Below the pieces are notes generated by a model. The model had not been told where the DNA came from. It saw nothing but the letters and a program-made list of their open reading frames with translations, and did no database searches. Positions 45,133 to 54,139 of a stretch of DNA of 64,000 bases are shown here, piece after piece. The stretch spans positions 1 to 64,000 of the forward strand of contig MKWG01000007.1 of NCBI GenBank assembly GCA_001899685.1. Direction: 5' to 3'. The stretch's first letter is position 1, and every line of letters starts with the position of its first letter. The DNA comes from Sphingobacteriales bacterium 44-15. Its GTDB lineage: Bacteria > Bacteroidota > Bacteroidia > Chitinophagales > Chitinophagaceae. The position numbers and the translations under genes were made by a program.

Positions 45133-45996
45133 ATGCAACCCCTTCTTATAAAAGTAAATGTTCCCCAAAAGTCTTCGTTTAGCATTAACCGTTATGCTTA
45201 TGAGGATAAATTTCCAGGAATATGGCATTTTCATGAAGAGTTTGAGCTTACACTTATTGAGAAAAGCAGCGGAAGCAGGATGGTAGGTGATAATATTGAC
45301 AGGTTTAAGCCGGGAGACCTTATTTTTATTGGTAAAAACCTCCCGCACACATGGCGGAATGATAATCTCGCTGAAAAACAAAGTACTGAAGCCCTTGTCA
45401 TTCATTTTGTAGAAGACTTTTGGGGGCAACATTTTTTTCAGTTACCGGAAATGTATAAGATAAAGCGTTTAATGGAACGTTCAAAAAGAGGATTGAGAAT
45501 AACAGGAGATACCAATAAGAAAATTGTCCGTTTGATGCGCAAAATTGAAATGGTCTCAGGCTCCTCCTGGAGTGTTATTTACCTTTTAACTATTCTTCAG
45601 GTACTTGCTGAAACCAATGAAGCTGAAGAGCTTTCTACAGAAGGGTTTATCAATTCCATCAAACTGGCCGATTCAGACCGGCTGAAATGTGTGTATGAAT
45701 ATATCATGAATAATTTCCTCGAAGGACTTGATTTGGTCCAGGCTGCATCAATTGCCAATATGAGCCCGACCAGCTTCAGCAGATATTTTAAAAGCAGAAC
45801 ACGAAAATCATTTACCCAGTTTGTAATTGAAATGAAAATAGGATATGCATGCAAATTGCTGATAAATGAAAAAAAAACTGTTTCAGAAGTATGTTATGAA
45901 AGCGGATTCCAGAACCTCAGCAATTTTAACTACCAGTTTAAAGACATTACAGGGCTTACGCCTAAAAAATATCAATTAGCGCATGCTTTAACATAA
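45133..45996 (+). CDS. AraC-family transcriptional regulator
   Basis: A 287-residue regulator. The N-terminal cupin-like ligand domain (about residues 20-95) contains WHFHEEFELTLI and FIGKNLPHTWRND, and the C-terminal two-HTH AraC domain (about 185-285) ends LSNFNYQFKDITGLTPKKYQ. It closes the rhamnoside locus and is the most likely activator of it, probably sensing rhamnose or a catabolite. A degraded relative of its N-terminal half lies at 51236-51499. Confidence 0.93.
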   Translation: MQPLLIKVNVPQKSSFSINRYAYEDKFPGIWHFHEEFELTLIEKSSGSRMVGDNIDRFKPGDLIFIGKNLPHTWRNDNLAEKQSTEALVIHFVEDFWGQHFFQLPEMYKIKRLMERSKRGLRITGDTNKKIVRLMRKIEMVSGSSWSVIYLLTILQVLAETNEAEELSTEGFINSIKLADSDRLKCVYEYIMNNFLEGLDLVQAASIANMSPTSFSRYFKSRTRKSFTQFVIEMKIGYACKLLINEKKTVSEVCYESGFQNLSNFNYQFKDITGLTPKKYQLAHALT

Positions 45997-46022
45997 AACG
46001 GAGCAAATAAGACCAACCGCTC

Positions 46023-47075
46023 TCATTTCACTTTCTTTCTCCTCTCCATCACTTCCCGCCAGGTAGTGAGGATAATACCATGTTCTTTAATATACTGCTT
46101 CAATGATGGATCCGTCATGGCAAGCATATCTCCTTTGCGGTGCAGGCCGGAAGCGGAAATATGTGAAAATATTTCAGAAGGTGCGGTACAGTGCATGATC
46201 ACCATAGTAAGTCCGGGCTTTAATATCCCGAGAGCTTCTTCATATTTCTGTGCATAAAAATGCTGCAGCGCCGCATCATTGTTTTTTGCGCTGTCGGGTA
46301 TCGCCCAATCACCGCTATTGCTGTGCAGATCATCCAGTACCGGCAATCCGGCGTTCCATACCATTTTACCTACTGCGGCAGCGCTTTTCAATGCAGCAGG
46401 TTCTTCGAGCTTTGTTCCCGGCACCCATTTTCCGGCTTTTTGCAACGCCTCTTTTTCCCGCTCTATATAATCAGCACGGAGATAGCTGTTGTGCCCGCCG
46501 GGGATCATCACCGGTATTTTCTTTTCAATACCCAGTTGTATATATTTTTCAAGGTATGCCTGTGAAGCAAACAAAGTGCCCATGTGACTGTCAAGATGCG
46601 TAGGTGTAAAGCCCATTGACAGTGCCCTGTCCAACTGCGCTCTTATTTCTTTATCCACTTCTGCTGCGGAAGCATGCTTTACCACATCCGGCGCTTCCGG
46701 CCACAGGCAGCCCTCACTATCTGTCAATCCGGGTACAGCTGATTTGCCCGCAACAGGTACCCACCTGTAATCATGCCATTCGGCGTTGAGTGTAAGATGC
46801 AGTCCGGCGTCTATATCAGGATTAGCTTTAATATATCTTACTATCTGGGGTACCCAGGGACAGGGCATCATTACACTCAGCGAAGTAGCCGTACCATTCG
46901 TAATGGCATTCATTACACCTAAATTAGAATCGTACGACATGCCCGCATCATCCACATGAAGAATGATCACTTTGGCTCCTTTGGGCCATCCTAACATTTC
47001 GGCATAAGTGGGCTGCTGCGCATAGGCATGGCAGAAAGTAACAGTGGCAATCAACAGGAAGGTAGTACGAAGCAT
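46023..47075 (-). CDS. YdjC/ChbG-family deacetylase-like protein
   Basis: A 350-residue secreted protein of the YdjC/ChbG (carbohydrate deacetylase) family. The ATG at 47075 gives a clean signal peptide (MLRTTFLLIATVTFCHAYAQ); a longer frame starts 60 bases upstream in repeat-like sequence. The metal site is suggested by ILHVDDAGMS (about residue 33-41), GLHLTLN (about 98-104) and THLDSHMG (about 160-167). Known members deacetylate chito-oligosaccharides. Substrate here is unknown. The gene converges with the AraC gene, with only 26 bases between stops. Confidence 0.87.
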   Translation of the reverse strand: MLRTTFLLIATVTFCHAYAQQPTYAEMLGWPKGAKVIILHVDDAGMSYDSNLGVMNAITNGTATSLSVMMPCPWVPQIVRYIKANPDIDAGLHLTLNAEWHDYRWVPVAGKSAVPGLTDSEGCLWPEAPDVVKHASAAEVDKEIRAQLDRALSMGFTPTHLDSHMGTLFASQAYLEKYIQLGIEKKIPVMIPGGHNSYLRADYIEREKEALQKAGKWVPGTKLEEPAALKSAAAVGKMVWNAGLPVLDDLHSNSGDWAIPDSAKNNDAALQHFYAQKYEEALGILKPGLTMVIMHCTAPSEIFSHISASGLHRKGDMLAMTDPSLKQYIKEHGIILTTWREVMERRKKVK

Positions 47076-47171
47076 AGAAGAGATTTCGGGTTTCAGGTTT
47101 CGGGTTACAGGTTTCAGGCAAGGTTCACGTCTCACCTTTCACGTCTCACATCTTACCACTTATCACTTTCC

Positions 47172-47777
47172 TCACAAGTACAGCGCATCTACCAGCTTGA
47201 GATGGCTGCTGAAAGTATATACTCGCGGTTCGCCTGTAGGAATATTGATTTCGGCAATATGCTGCGGGCTGATATTTTCCAGGTACATCATTAAAGCCCG
47301 GAGACTGTTGCCGTGAGCCACCACCAATACATTCCTGCCTGCTATAATAAGGGGTTCTATTGCCTGCTGGTAAAAGGGGATAACTCTTGCTGCCGTATCT
47401 TTCAGGCTTTCCCCGCCAGGCGGTTGCACATCATAGCTCCGCCGCCATATCGCCACCTGTTCATTGCCATATTTATCAGCCATCTCCTTCTTATTCAGTC
47501 CCTGCAGCTCACCATAGCTTCTCTCATTCATAGCGCTGTCTTTTATTACGGGGATATCAGTCTGACCAATATCTTCCAGAATTATAGAAAGCGTTTCTTC
47601 AGCGCGGGAAAGTGTGGAAGTAAAAGCCTGGTCAAAAACAATATGCTTCAATTTCCTGCCTGCGGCACGCGCTTCTTCCCTTCCGGCTTCTGTCAGAGGC
47701 ACGTCTATATCGCCTGTGAATTTATTTTCCAGGTTCCATTGCGACTGCCCATGACGGACGATTACTAATAAAGACAT
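47172..47777 (-). CDS. gpmA: 2,3-bisphosphoglycerate-dependent phosphoglycerate mutase
   Basis: A 201-residue phosphoglycerate mutase that interconverts 3- and 2-phosphoglycerate in glycolysis. It keeps the phosphohistidine motif RHGQSQWN (residues 8-15), the family segment KFTGDIDVPLTEAG (about 19-32), ERSYGELQGLNK, and the second His in VVAHGNSLRALM (about 154-165). The length is shorter than the E. coli enzyme and matches the Bacteroidota form. It is on the minus strand between the YdjC-like gene and a DUF3592-like protein gene. Confidence 0.93.
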   Translation of the reverse strand: MSLLVIVRHGQSQWNLENKFTGDIDVPLTEAGREEARAAGRKLKHIVFDQAFTSTLSRAEETLSIILEDIGQTDIPVIKDSAMNERSYGELQGLNKKEMADKYGNEQVAIWRRSYDVQPPGGESLKDTAARVIPFYQQAIEPLIIAGRNVLVVAHGNSLRALMMYLENISPQHIAEINIPTGEPRVYTFSSHLKLVDALYL

Positions 47778-47826
47778 AACAGAAGTTTGAATGCCAAAGA
47801 TATTCTCATATTTTTAAATGACCTCG

Positions 47827-48264
47827 TTATACTAACTTTATAAAAGGTCTTTTCTTTTGCAGGCTTATCCGGACACCATAAGGAATAATCGCCGGGTGGA
47901 GAAAAATGATCAGTATCAGCAGCAAAAAAATTCCCCCATATATGACCGAGTCCATCCATATACCGAAAAATGTATCCAATCTGGCATCAGCAGGGTTGTC
48001 GGGTTGAAATAATATGGGCAGTTCCTGATCTTTGGCGTACAGCTCATTATCACCGGTATTGAAAAAAACGGTATCTCTTCCTGTTGAGGAAAACATTATA
48101 ACAGAATAATGCCGCTGCATTTGTCCGGCAATATCCATTCCCTGAAAGGCCACCTGCCCTACCGCACTTTTTGCAGAACAGATCCATTCAATCCTGAATG
48201 AGATCACAGGTATTATTACTATTGCAAAAAGTATTAAAAAGAAAAAATTTCTTTTAAGAAGCAT
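47827..48264 (-). CDS. DUF3592-like membrane protein
   Basis: A 145-residue protein with an N-terminal membrane helix (about residues 6-24) and a second near residues 107-127, enclosing a periplasmic loop of beta character. This layout resembles the DUF3592 family. No catalytic motif is seen. It is 49 bases upstream of the phosphoglycerate mutase gene on the same strand. Function unknown. Confidence 0.65.
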   Translation of the reverse strand: MLLKRNFFFLILFAIVIIPVISFRIEWICSAKSAVGQVAFQGMDIAGQMQRHYSVIMFSSTGRDTVFFNTGDNELYAKDQELPILFQPDNPADARLDTFFGIWMDSVIYGGIFLLLILIIFLHPAIIPYGVRISLQKKRPFIKLV

Positions 48265-48391
48265 ATTTCAGATTCTGATACCAAACATATTAAACAAGCC
48301 CTGAAATAAAAAGTTATAATAATATCAGCTTATTATGCCCCGCAAAAAAGATAAAGCTTATTATCTTTAGAGCCTAACAAAAAATTGTCGT

Positions 48392-49759
48392 ATGAGCCAT
48401 CGTAACTTCAACCGCAGGGAATTTATCAAAGGAACTTCAGCAGCCCTTGCGCTTGCCTCCCTTAAAGCCAATGGCATGAATGTATCAATGCCTGCCCCTA
48501 AACGGCGTGTAGCCCTTATCGGTACCGGCTGGTACGGCAAAAGTGACCTGTTCCGGCTGATACAGGTCGCTCCGGTTGAAGTGGTGGGTCTCTGCGATCC
48601 TGATCAGCACCAATTGCAAAATGCAGCCGATATGGTAAGCCAGCGGCAGACAAGCCATAAAAAACCGCCCACCTATGGTGATTATCGCAAAATGCTGGCG
48701 GAGCAAAAGCCGGAAATTGTGCTTGTCGGGTCTCCCGATCACTGGCATGCATTACAGGCGATAGAAGCCATAAAGTCAGGAGCGCATGTATATGTACAAA
48801 AGCCCATCAGCGTGGATGTGCTGGAAGGAGAAGCCATGGTGGCGGCCGCAAGAAAATATAACCGTGTGGTGCAGGTAGGAACGCAGCGTAAAAGCACTCC
48901 TCATCTTATAGAAGCAAAGAAAAATATTGTAGATGCAGGATTACTTGGAAAAATATCGCATGTGGAAATGTGCTGCTATTATCATATGCGCAACAATGGC
49001 AATCCACCGGTACAACCTGTGCCCGATTTCTTTGATTACGAAATGTGGACAGGTCCCGCACCTATGCGTCCTTATGACGGATTGCCTCACCTGCGCTGGT
49101 GGCGCACTTTCATGGAATACGGTAACGGCATCATGGGCGACATGTGCATTCACATGTTTGATACGGTAAGATGGATGCTGCAATTAGGTTGGCCGGAACG
49201 CATCAGCTCCACAGGTGGTATTTATGTAGATAAAACCGGCAAAAGCAATATTGCCGATACGCAGTCTGCTATTTTTGAATATCCCGAGCTCAATTGCGTA
49301 TGGCAGCACAGGAGCTGGGGCACACCTGCCGACCCTGAATATCCCTGGTCATTCAAATTGTACGGCGATAAGGGAACGCTCTGTGCAAGCACCATGCAAT
49401 ATGATTTCATACCGGAAGGCAAGGGAGAAAAAATTCACAAAGATGTGGTATATGAAAAAGAAAAATATCCCGAAGATCTTACAGAACCTAATATTGAGCT
49501 TAATGCTGCGCCGGCTACCCGCCTGCACATGCTCGATTTTCTTAAAGCGATAGAAAATAAAACCAGACCGGTGGCCGATATAGAACAGGGGCATATTTCT
49601 ACTGCAAGCTGCATCATAGCTAACCTCTCCATGAAGCTGGGCCGCCCGCTGCGGTACGACCCGCTCAAAAAAGAAATTATTGGGGATGCGGAAGCTACCC
49701 GCTTGCTGCAACGCCCTTACCGGCAGCCATGGGTGCATCCTTTTGCGGGGACGGTATGA
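48392..49759 (+). CDS. Gfo/Idh/MocA-family oxidoreductase, Tat-exported
   Basis: A 455-residue NAD(P)-dependent sugar oxidoreductase-like protein. The N-terminus carries a Tat signal (NRREFIKGTSAALALASLKA, about residues 7-26), so the protein is probably exported folded. The Rossmann motif is ALIGTGWYGK (about 40-49), and the EKP-like motif reads VQKPISVDV (about 136-144). The C-terminal GFO domain follows. Secreted members of this family occur widely in polysaccharide-degrading Bacteroidota and act on sugars or glycosides with bound cofactor. It stands alone with its own terminator at 49838. Confidence 0.92.
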   Translation: MSHRNFNRREFIKGTSAALALASLKANGMNVSMPAPKRRVALIGTGWYGKSDLFRLIQVAPVEVVGLCDPDQHQLQNAADMVSQRQTSHKKPPTYGDYRKMLAEQKPEIVLVGSPDHWHALQAIEAIKSGAHVYVQKPISVDVLEGEAMVAAARKYNRVVQVGTQRKSTPHLIEAKKNIVDAGLLGKISHVEMCCYYHMRNNGNPPVQPVPDFFDYEMWTGPAPMRPYDGLPHLRWWRTFMEYGNGIMGDMCIHMFDTVRWMLQLGWPERISSTGGIYVDKTGKSNIADTQSAIFEYPELNCVWQHRSWGTPADPEYPWSFKLYGDKGTLCASTMQYDFIPEGKGEKIHKDVVYEKEKYPEDLTEPNIELNAAPATRLHMLDFLKAIENKTRPVADIEQGHISTASCIIANLSMKLGRPLRYDPLKKEIIGDAEATRLLQRPYRQPWVHPFAGTV

Positions 49760-49837
49760 TAATATCATCTTTGGTAAATCCTTGTCTGTGATTGAAAGTA
49801 GTAAATTATTTAGATAGGGATGTTCCCAAGCAGGATG

Positions 49838-49868
49838 AAGCCGGAGCAATCCGGCTTTACTTTTTATG
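49838..49868 (+). terminator. Rho-independent terminator after Gfo/Idh/MocA gene
   Basis: A perfect 7-bp stem AAGCCGG / CCGGCTT (49838-49844 with 49851-49857), loop AGCAAT, followed by TACTTTTTAT. The rest of the 342-base gap up to 50101 holds no gene that I can see, only a small CCCTC/GAGGG hairpin near 50032. Confidence 0.75.
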
Positions 49869-50101
49869 GAAACATCTCTAATTCATAACGCTCTCCATTC
49901 TTGTTATAGCATTTACGTTCGATGATGCGTTTGCCTTAGGGAATGGGGAAAATATCAGTAATACAAATCTGAGGTCATATGAAAATCATCACCCCGGGAA
50001 AGCGGACTATACCTCATGGTCAATAGCCAACCCTCTTCAAGAGGGAAAAGGTAGACGGCCTATTTGCATAAATCAGTCAAATACAGCTATGCCGGACTAC
50101 A

Positions 50102-51091
50102 TTATTTTTTCCCCGCAAAAGAAGCGGGATAATTGCAGGACTGCTCCTTTGTACCATGCATATCACGAATCCAGGTATCAAATTCACGCTTTCCTTCTTT
50201 TAACACAATAACACGGCCTCCCAGCTCAGGATCGTTCTGGTTCCGGAGTTTCGATGCCCGGCCGTATGCCAGTGCTACGTCGTAATACGTTACGATATAA
50301 TCATTATAATGATCATGCCCCGCAAAAGTTCCCATTACATCGCCACTTTCAAGCATTGCCGCAAACATACCGGTATTAATTTCAGGAGCGCAAACCTTTT
50401 CTCTTTTCTTTCCTATTACAACGGCGTCTTTATTGTTCATGGCAAGGTCGTATTCCGGAAACGGAATGTGGAAAAAAGCCAAAGCCGGGTACGGAGTACC
50501 TCTATTAGCCGTGGTATAGGTCTTACTTTTGGCACGGTACCAATCCACCTGTTTATTGGTAAACCATCCCCAGCCGCCAACCCGGGGTTTTAATGTGCTG
50601 TAATCATTGGAATCCATAAAATAGAGCAATGCCGCAGCCTTATTATCTTTTCCCAAAACGGTTAATACGAAATTGGAGTTCCCGTCGGTTTCTCCTTCAT
50701 CTTTATTCAAACAACCCGGACGGCTTTGCAGAAACGCTGCCAGATCCTTCCTGGAAAGATTATGCTCAGAATCATGATTACCAAAAACCATTACCCAGGG
50801 AACGCCTGTTTCCTGAAATAATCTAACAAACATCATATAGCCCTTCTGCGGATCATTTTCCGTAACAATATCACCGGTCACTACTACCAAATCAGGTTTT
50901 TCTGCTTCAATAATTTTTTTCAGGTATTCAAATATGCCCAGGTTTTCTCCTTTGGAGGTATTTACGTGAGTATCCGTAAACTGAATAATTTTAAATTCAC
51001 CTGTCGTATTAAACCGTAAAGCAGCTTTGTTTTGCGCCACCGTTACTCCCGACAGGACCAGAAAAAGCCAATTGAAAAAAAATTGTTTCAT
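50102..51091 (-). CDS. Secreted metallophosphoesterase (purple acid phosphatase-like)
   Basis: A 329-residue calcineurin-type phosphoesterase with a signal peptide (about residues 1-19). The two-metal site motifs are complete: FTDTHVN (about 39-45), VVTGDIV (about 71-77), FGNHDSEH (about 103-110), FFHIPFPEY (about 211-219) and AGHDHYND (about 260-267). This matches DCR2/Siw14-like secreted phosphodiesterases or phosphatases of Bacteroidota. It lies next to the AraC remnant and may belong to the second glycan locus. Substrate unknown. Confidence 0.9.
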   Translation of the reverse strand: MKQFFFNWLFLVLSGVTVAQNKAALRFNTTGEFKIIQFTDTHVNTSKGENLGIFEYLKKIIEAEKPDLVVVTGDIVTENDPQKGYMMFVRLFQETGVPWVMVFGNHDSEHNLSRKDLAAFLQSRPGCLNKDEGETDGNSNFVLTVLGKDNKAAALLYFMDSNDYSTLKPRVGGWGWFTNKQVDWYRAKSKTYTTANRGTPYPALAFFHIPFPEYDLAMNNKDAVVIGKKREKVCAPEINTGMFAAMLESGDVMGTFAGHDHYNDYIVTYYDVALAYGRASKLRNQNDPELGGRVIVLKEGKREFDTWIRDMHGTKEQSCNYPASFAGKK

Positions 51092-51235
51092 CGTTTATTT
51101 TAAATTATTGAATACGCGGCAAACACCTCTACTGTATGTATCAATCCATTACCATTGATTTTCATTGCGCTATAAACCCTTATAAAAACTCCTTTTTCCC
51201 GACAAATTGCCGAAGATAAGCAATCCCTGGGCCAA

Positions 51236-51499
51236 ATGCTGCCGCATGTGTGGGTGAATGACAGTGAATATATTAACGGTAGCGAGAAAAAAGCGGCTAA
51301 CGCCATTGTGGTACAGTTCGTGGAAGATTTCCTGGGTGAAATTTTTTTGCAGATTTCCAAGATTGAGAGACTTACAAAAATATTGAAGCTATTGGCCAAC
51401 GGGCTGGAAATAAAAGGCAATACCCGGAAACGCATCAATGAACTGATGAAGCAAATACCGGATGCCAGCGGGTTACGGCGCCTTAGCTTTTTGCGTTGA
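51236..51499 (+). pseudogene. AraC-family regulator remnant
   Basis: This frame encodes LPHVWVND, then VVQFVEDFLGE, and a following helix-rich region. It aligns over about 80 residues with the ligand domain of the AraC protein at 45133 (LPHTWRND, VIHFVEDFWGQ, then RITGDTNKKIVRLMRKIE against EIKGNTRKRINELMKQI). The front of the cupin domain is missing, and the frame stops before any HTH region, so it cannot work as a regulator. The ATG at its start is incidental. It is the leftover of a paralogous AraC gene that may once have served the second glycan locus. Confidence 0.75.
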
Positions 51500-51683
51500 G
51501 GAGACCTGTCGGCTTCATATCATTGTTCATCCATCCCTTTAATCGGCAGTAGTACAAATCTCACGCAAAAAAAGGTGGCTTATTCGGATACTGGTAACGG
51601 TGCGATAAATCTCTGCGTTCTGATAAATTAAAAGTTTTATGATGATTCTTAAGCTAAAGAAAGCGACATTGAATACACTATGG

Positions 51684-53981
51684 TTAATGAGGATGTAGTG
51701 GGTACTCCAGGGACCGTTTCAATACTGAAAAGAGCCGACGACTGCTGCCATCCCGATTGGTTTTGTAAAGATGCCATGTGTTTTCATCTATTTCTTCCAG
51801 ATGGAACTGTAATTCCGGCCGGGAAAGCTCTTTTTTTACCCAACGTGGAAATGCGTTCGCGGCGCGGGCATTTTCCCAGGTTCTGATCGCTTTAAAAATG
51901 TCATATTTTCCGGGGCATTTTTCAACAGATTTTTGATTCAGTTCCATAAGATAAGTAGCTCCGACTCCAACTGATACGGCTTCAATATGCTCATATTGTT
52001 CAACCGTGGAGTGTTCATTAATGCCAAAATTATTTCCGAAAGTAGCCGGGAAATAATTGGCGTAAGCAACATCCCTGATATCTTTTCCCTCGCTGGTAGT
52101 GCTGCCCCACACTCTTTTTTCCAGATCATACATATTAGTGCCTCCTCCCACATTCCATACGCTCTGGTAATGCCATGAGCCTTCCGAAAGGGTAGCGCCT
52201 GATATTCTTAAATAAGGAATTTTATGATATGCCGCCCTATCGAACATCTTCCTGAAGAAACGTTTTACGCCATAATATCCCTGTCCGGTATTAAACAAAA
52301 ATTCCTGTCCGTCAAGATCCATAAAACGTAGACCATTGATATAGCTTACATCAGCATAGTAGGCCGCAATTTGATCCTGCAGATCAACATCGGGGATCAG
52401 CCCGTCATAACCGTAGTTAATAGTCACCTGCAGCTTATATACTTCATCATTAGCCGGATGATCAGAAGCTGTTGTTCCCCAATATCCGCGTTTTACATGC
52501 AAAAGGAAGTGTGGTTTTGTTTTGGAAACGCCCATATAATGTATAAGCTCTTTCCCGATTTTAACCATATTCAGGTCCTGTGCATGCCCTTCCCAACTGC
52601 CTGTTTCATCAAGGTAAGCGGGATCATTTACTTCTATCAATGTGTCGGAAGCCTGTATACTTTTTACCAGGATCCGTTTCTGCTGATAGCAAAGGCTGTC
52701 GCTGGGCACAGGGCTGGCATCTTTCGTACCCTGAGCCAGGGAAGTGCAGATGGTATGCCGCCCGAGCAGGATACCTTGCGGATTTGACAGATCAGTCAGC
52801 TCTTTATGTGAAAGATCGCCCGAAGCAAGATGGAACGGCTTCTTTTCAAATTGCCTGCCGTCTATATAACCTTCATTGCCGCGGTCAGCCTTATAGAAGG
52901 GGAGATCTTCTGCTTCTATGGCTTTATATCCCATTTGCGAAACATAGGAAACGGTGCTGTCATATAAATTCCCGCGGGCGCTCACATCAGGAATATACCT
53001 TGCAGGGTCCTTCACCCATTTGCCGTTGATAGTGGGATAAGGAAGTCCTTCCGACAAAACAATATCCTGTATCACATCCAGCAAAGCCGTACTGTCGGGA
53101 CTGCCCCAAAGGGCAATAGCTGATCCGATAAAATCAACGCCGGGTAATGGCTTTACGTCTATATGATTAGGTATGTTAGTGGGTAAGAATGGGATCAGCG
53201 AAAAGGAAATGTTACGGGCTTTCCTTCTGTCGCGTGCATGATACGCCAGCGAAATATTGCCCGTGCTGTCTACCATAGCTGCATTACCGTACAGGATCCT
53301 GTAGTAAGGCTCCGGATGAGCATAGAACGCTACATCGCTGATACCATCGCCGCCGATAGGGAAGAGCTGGCCTTCGTGCAGCCCTGAAGGGAGCGGGTAA
53401 AGTTTTTTATCCGGGCTGTGAATAACATACTGAAAAGGCGCTGCATCTCCTGCAAGGTTGGAAGTGCCGCCAATGGTAATATCATTCAGCGCCAATATGC
53501 CGATAGCATAATTCACTGCATCGCTGGTATCGCGTGCCACGCCTATCACTTCGCCGAAAAGATTGGAAATATTCGTATGATATGGGCCCCATTGAACGTC
53601 GTCAATACCGTTTCGTGGCGACAATGATTTCAATTGGAGCTTCAGATATTTGGCATGTGATGATATACTGATCTCAGCTACAGAACCATTAGTAAACCGG
53701 ATAGTAAAAGTCTTCTTGCCTGCATCATAACTGGCCGAAACAGGATTATAATATAGCTTTTTGTCATTATTATAAAGACAAAGCAAAGGAGACGCCTTAC
53801 CATGTCGGGCAAACTCACGGGATTGCTTACCTGAAATACTTTTCATTCCGGTGATGCATCCTTTGCTGTTAATCTCAATTTTAAAATAGTCGGTGCTGAA
53901 ATGATATTGAGCATAAGATCCGGACATCAGCAGGACTGTTGCTAATATCAAACCTGCTTTCCTGAATTGTTCTGATTTCAT
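51684..53981 (-). CDS. Secreted protein, probable glycan-active TIM-barrel family, paralogue 1
   Basis: A 765-residue secreted protein with a signal peptide (about residues 1-24). I do not recognise a named family. The first 250 residues form a beta-rich region starting TDYFKIEINSKGCITGMKSI that resembles the N-terminal sandwich of several glycoside hydrolase clans. A middle segment (about 470-530) with MVKIGKELIHYMGVS and VKRGYWGTTASDHPA is a small beta insert also common in phage-tail and hydrolase proteins. The probable barrel core has LRFMDLDGQEFLF (about 563-575), with acidic residues placed like a nucleophile strand. It is homologous throughout to the protein at 54140. A role in the second SusC/SusD locus is inferred from position. 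Confidence 0.8.
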   Translation of the reverse strand: MKSEQFRKAGLILATVLLMSGSYAQYHFSTDYFKIEINSKGCITGMKSISGKQSREFARHGKASPLLCLYNNDKKLYYNPVSASYDAGKKTFTIRFTNGSVAEISISSHAKYLKLQLKSLSPRNGIDDVQWGPYHTNISNLFGEVIGVARDTSDAVNYAIGILALNDITIGGTSNLAGDAAPFQYVIHSPDKKLYPLPSGLHEGQLFPIGGDGISDVAFYAHPEPYYRILYGNAAMVDSTGNISLAYHARDRRKARNISFSLIPFLPTNIPNHIDVKPLPGVDFIGSAIALWGSPDSTALLDVIQDIVLSEGLPYPTINGKWVKDPARYIPDVSARGNLYDSTVSYVSQMGYKAIEAEDLPFYKADRGNEGYIDGRQFEKKPFHLASGDLSHKELTDLSNPQGILLGRHTICTSLAQGTKDASPVPSDSLCYQQKRILVKSIQASDTLIEVNDPAYLDETGSWEGHAQDLNMVKIGKELIHYMGVSKTKPHFLLHVKRGYWGTTASDHPANDEVYKLQVTINYGYDGLIPDVDLQDQIAAYYADVSYINGLRFMDLDGQEFLFNTGQGYYGVKRFFRKMFDRAAYHKIPYLRISGATLSEGSWHYQSVWNVGGGTNMYDLEKRVWGSTTSEGKDIRDVAYANYFPATFGNNFGINEHSTVEQYEHIEAVSVGVGATYLMELNQKSVEKCPGKYDIFKAIRTWENARAANAFPRWVKKELSRPELQFHLEEIDENTWHLYKTNRDGSSRRLFSVLKRSLEYPLHPH

Positions 53982-54139
53982 GTAAAAACTAATTCTGGTT
54001 ATAGTATCTATTCTGCTATATTTAATTCAATTTAACACAAGAATTCCATTCACGCTGAGTATAATGATATATCAAAATGAGAATTAAAATATTATTATAA
54101 ACAATATTTCTTTCTCACAAGGTAGAGTTTTATGATTTT

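Noticed and set aside
47104-47165. Sequence similar to the GTCTCAC/TTTCACG core of the 1-4 kb repeats
   Set aside because: Only the low-complexity core is shared; the TGTCAA and TTGACTTAACAC ends are missing, so membership is not supported.
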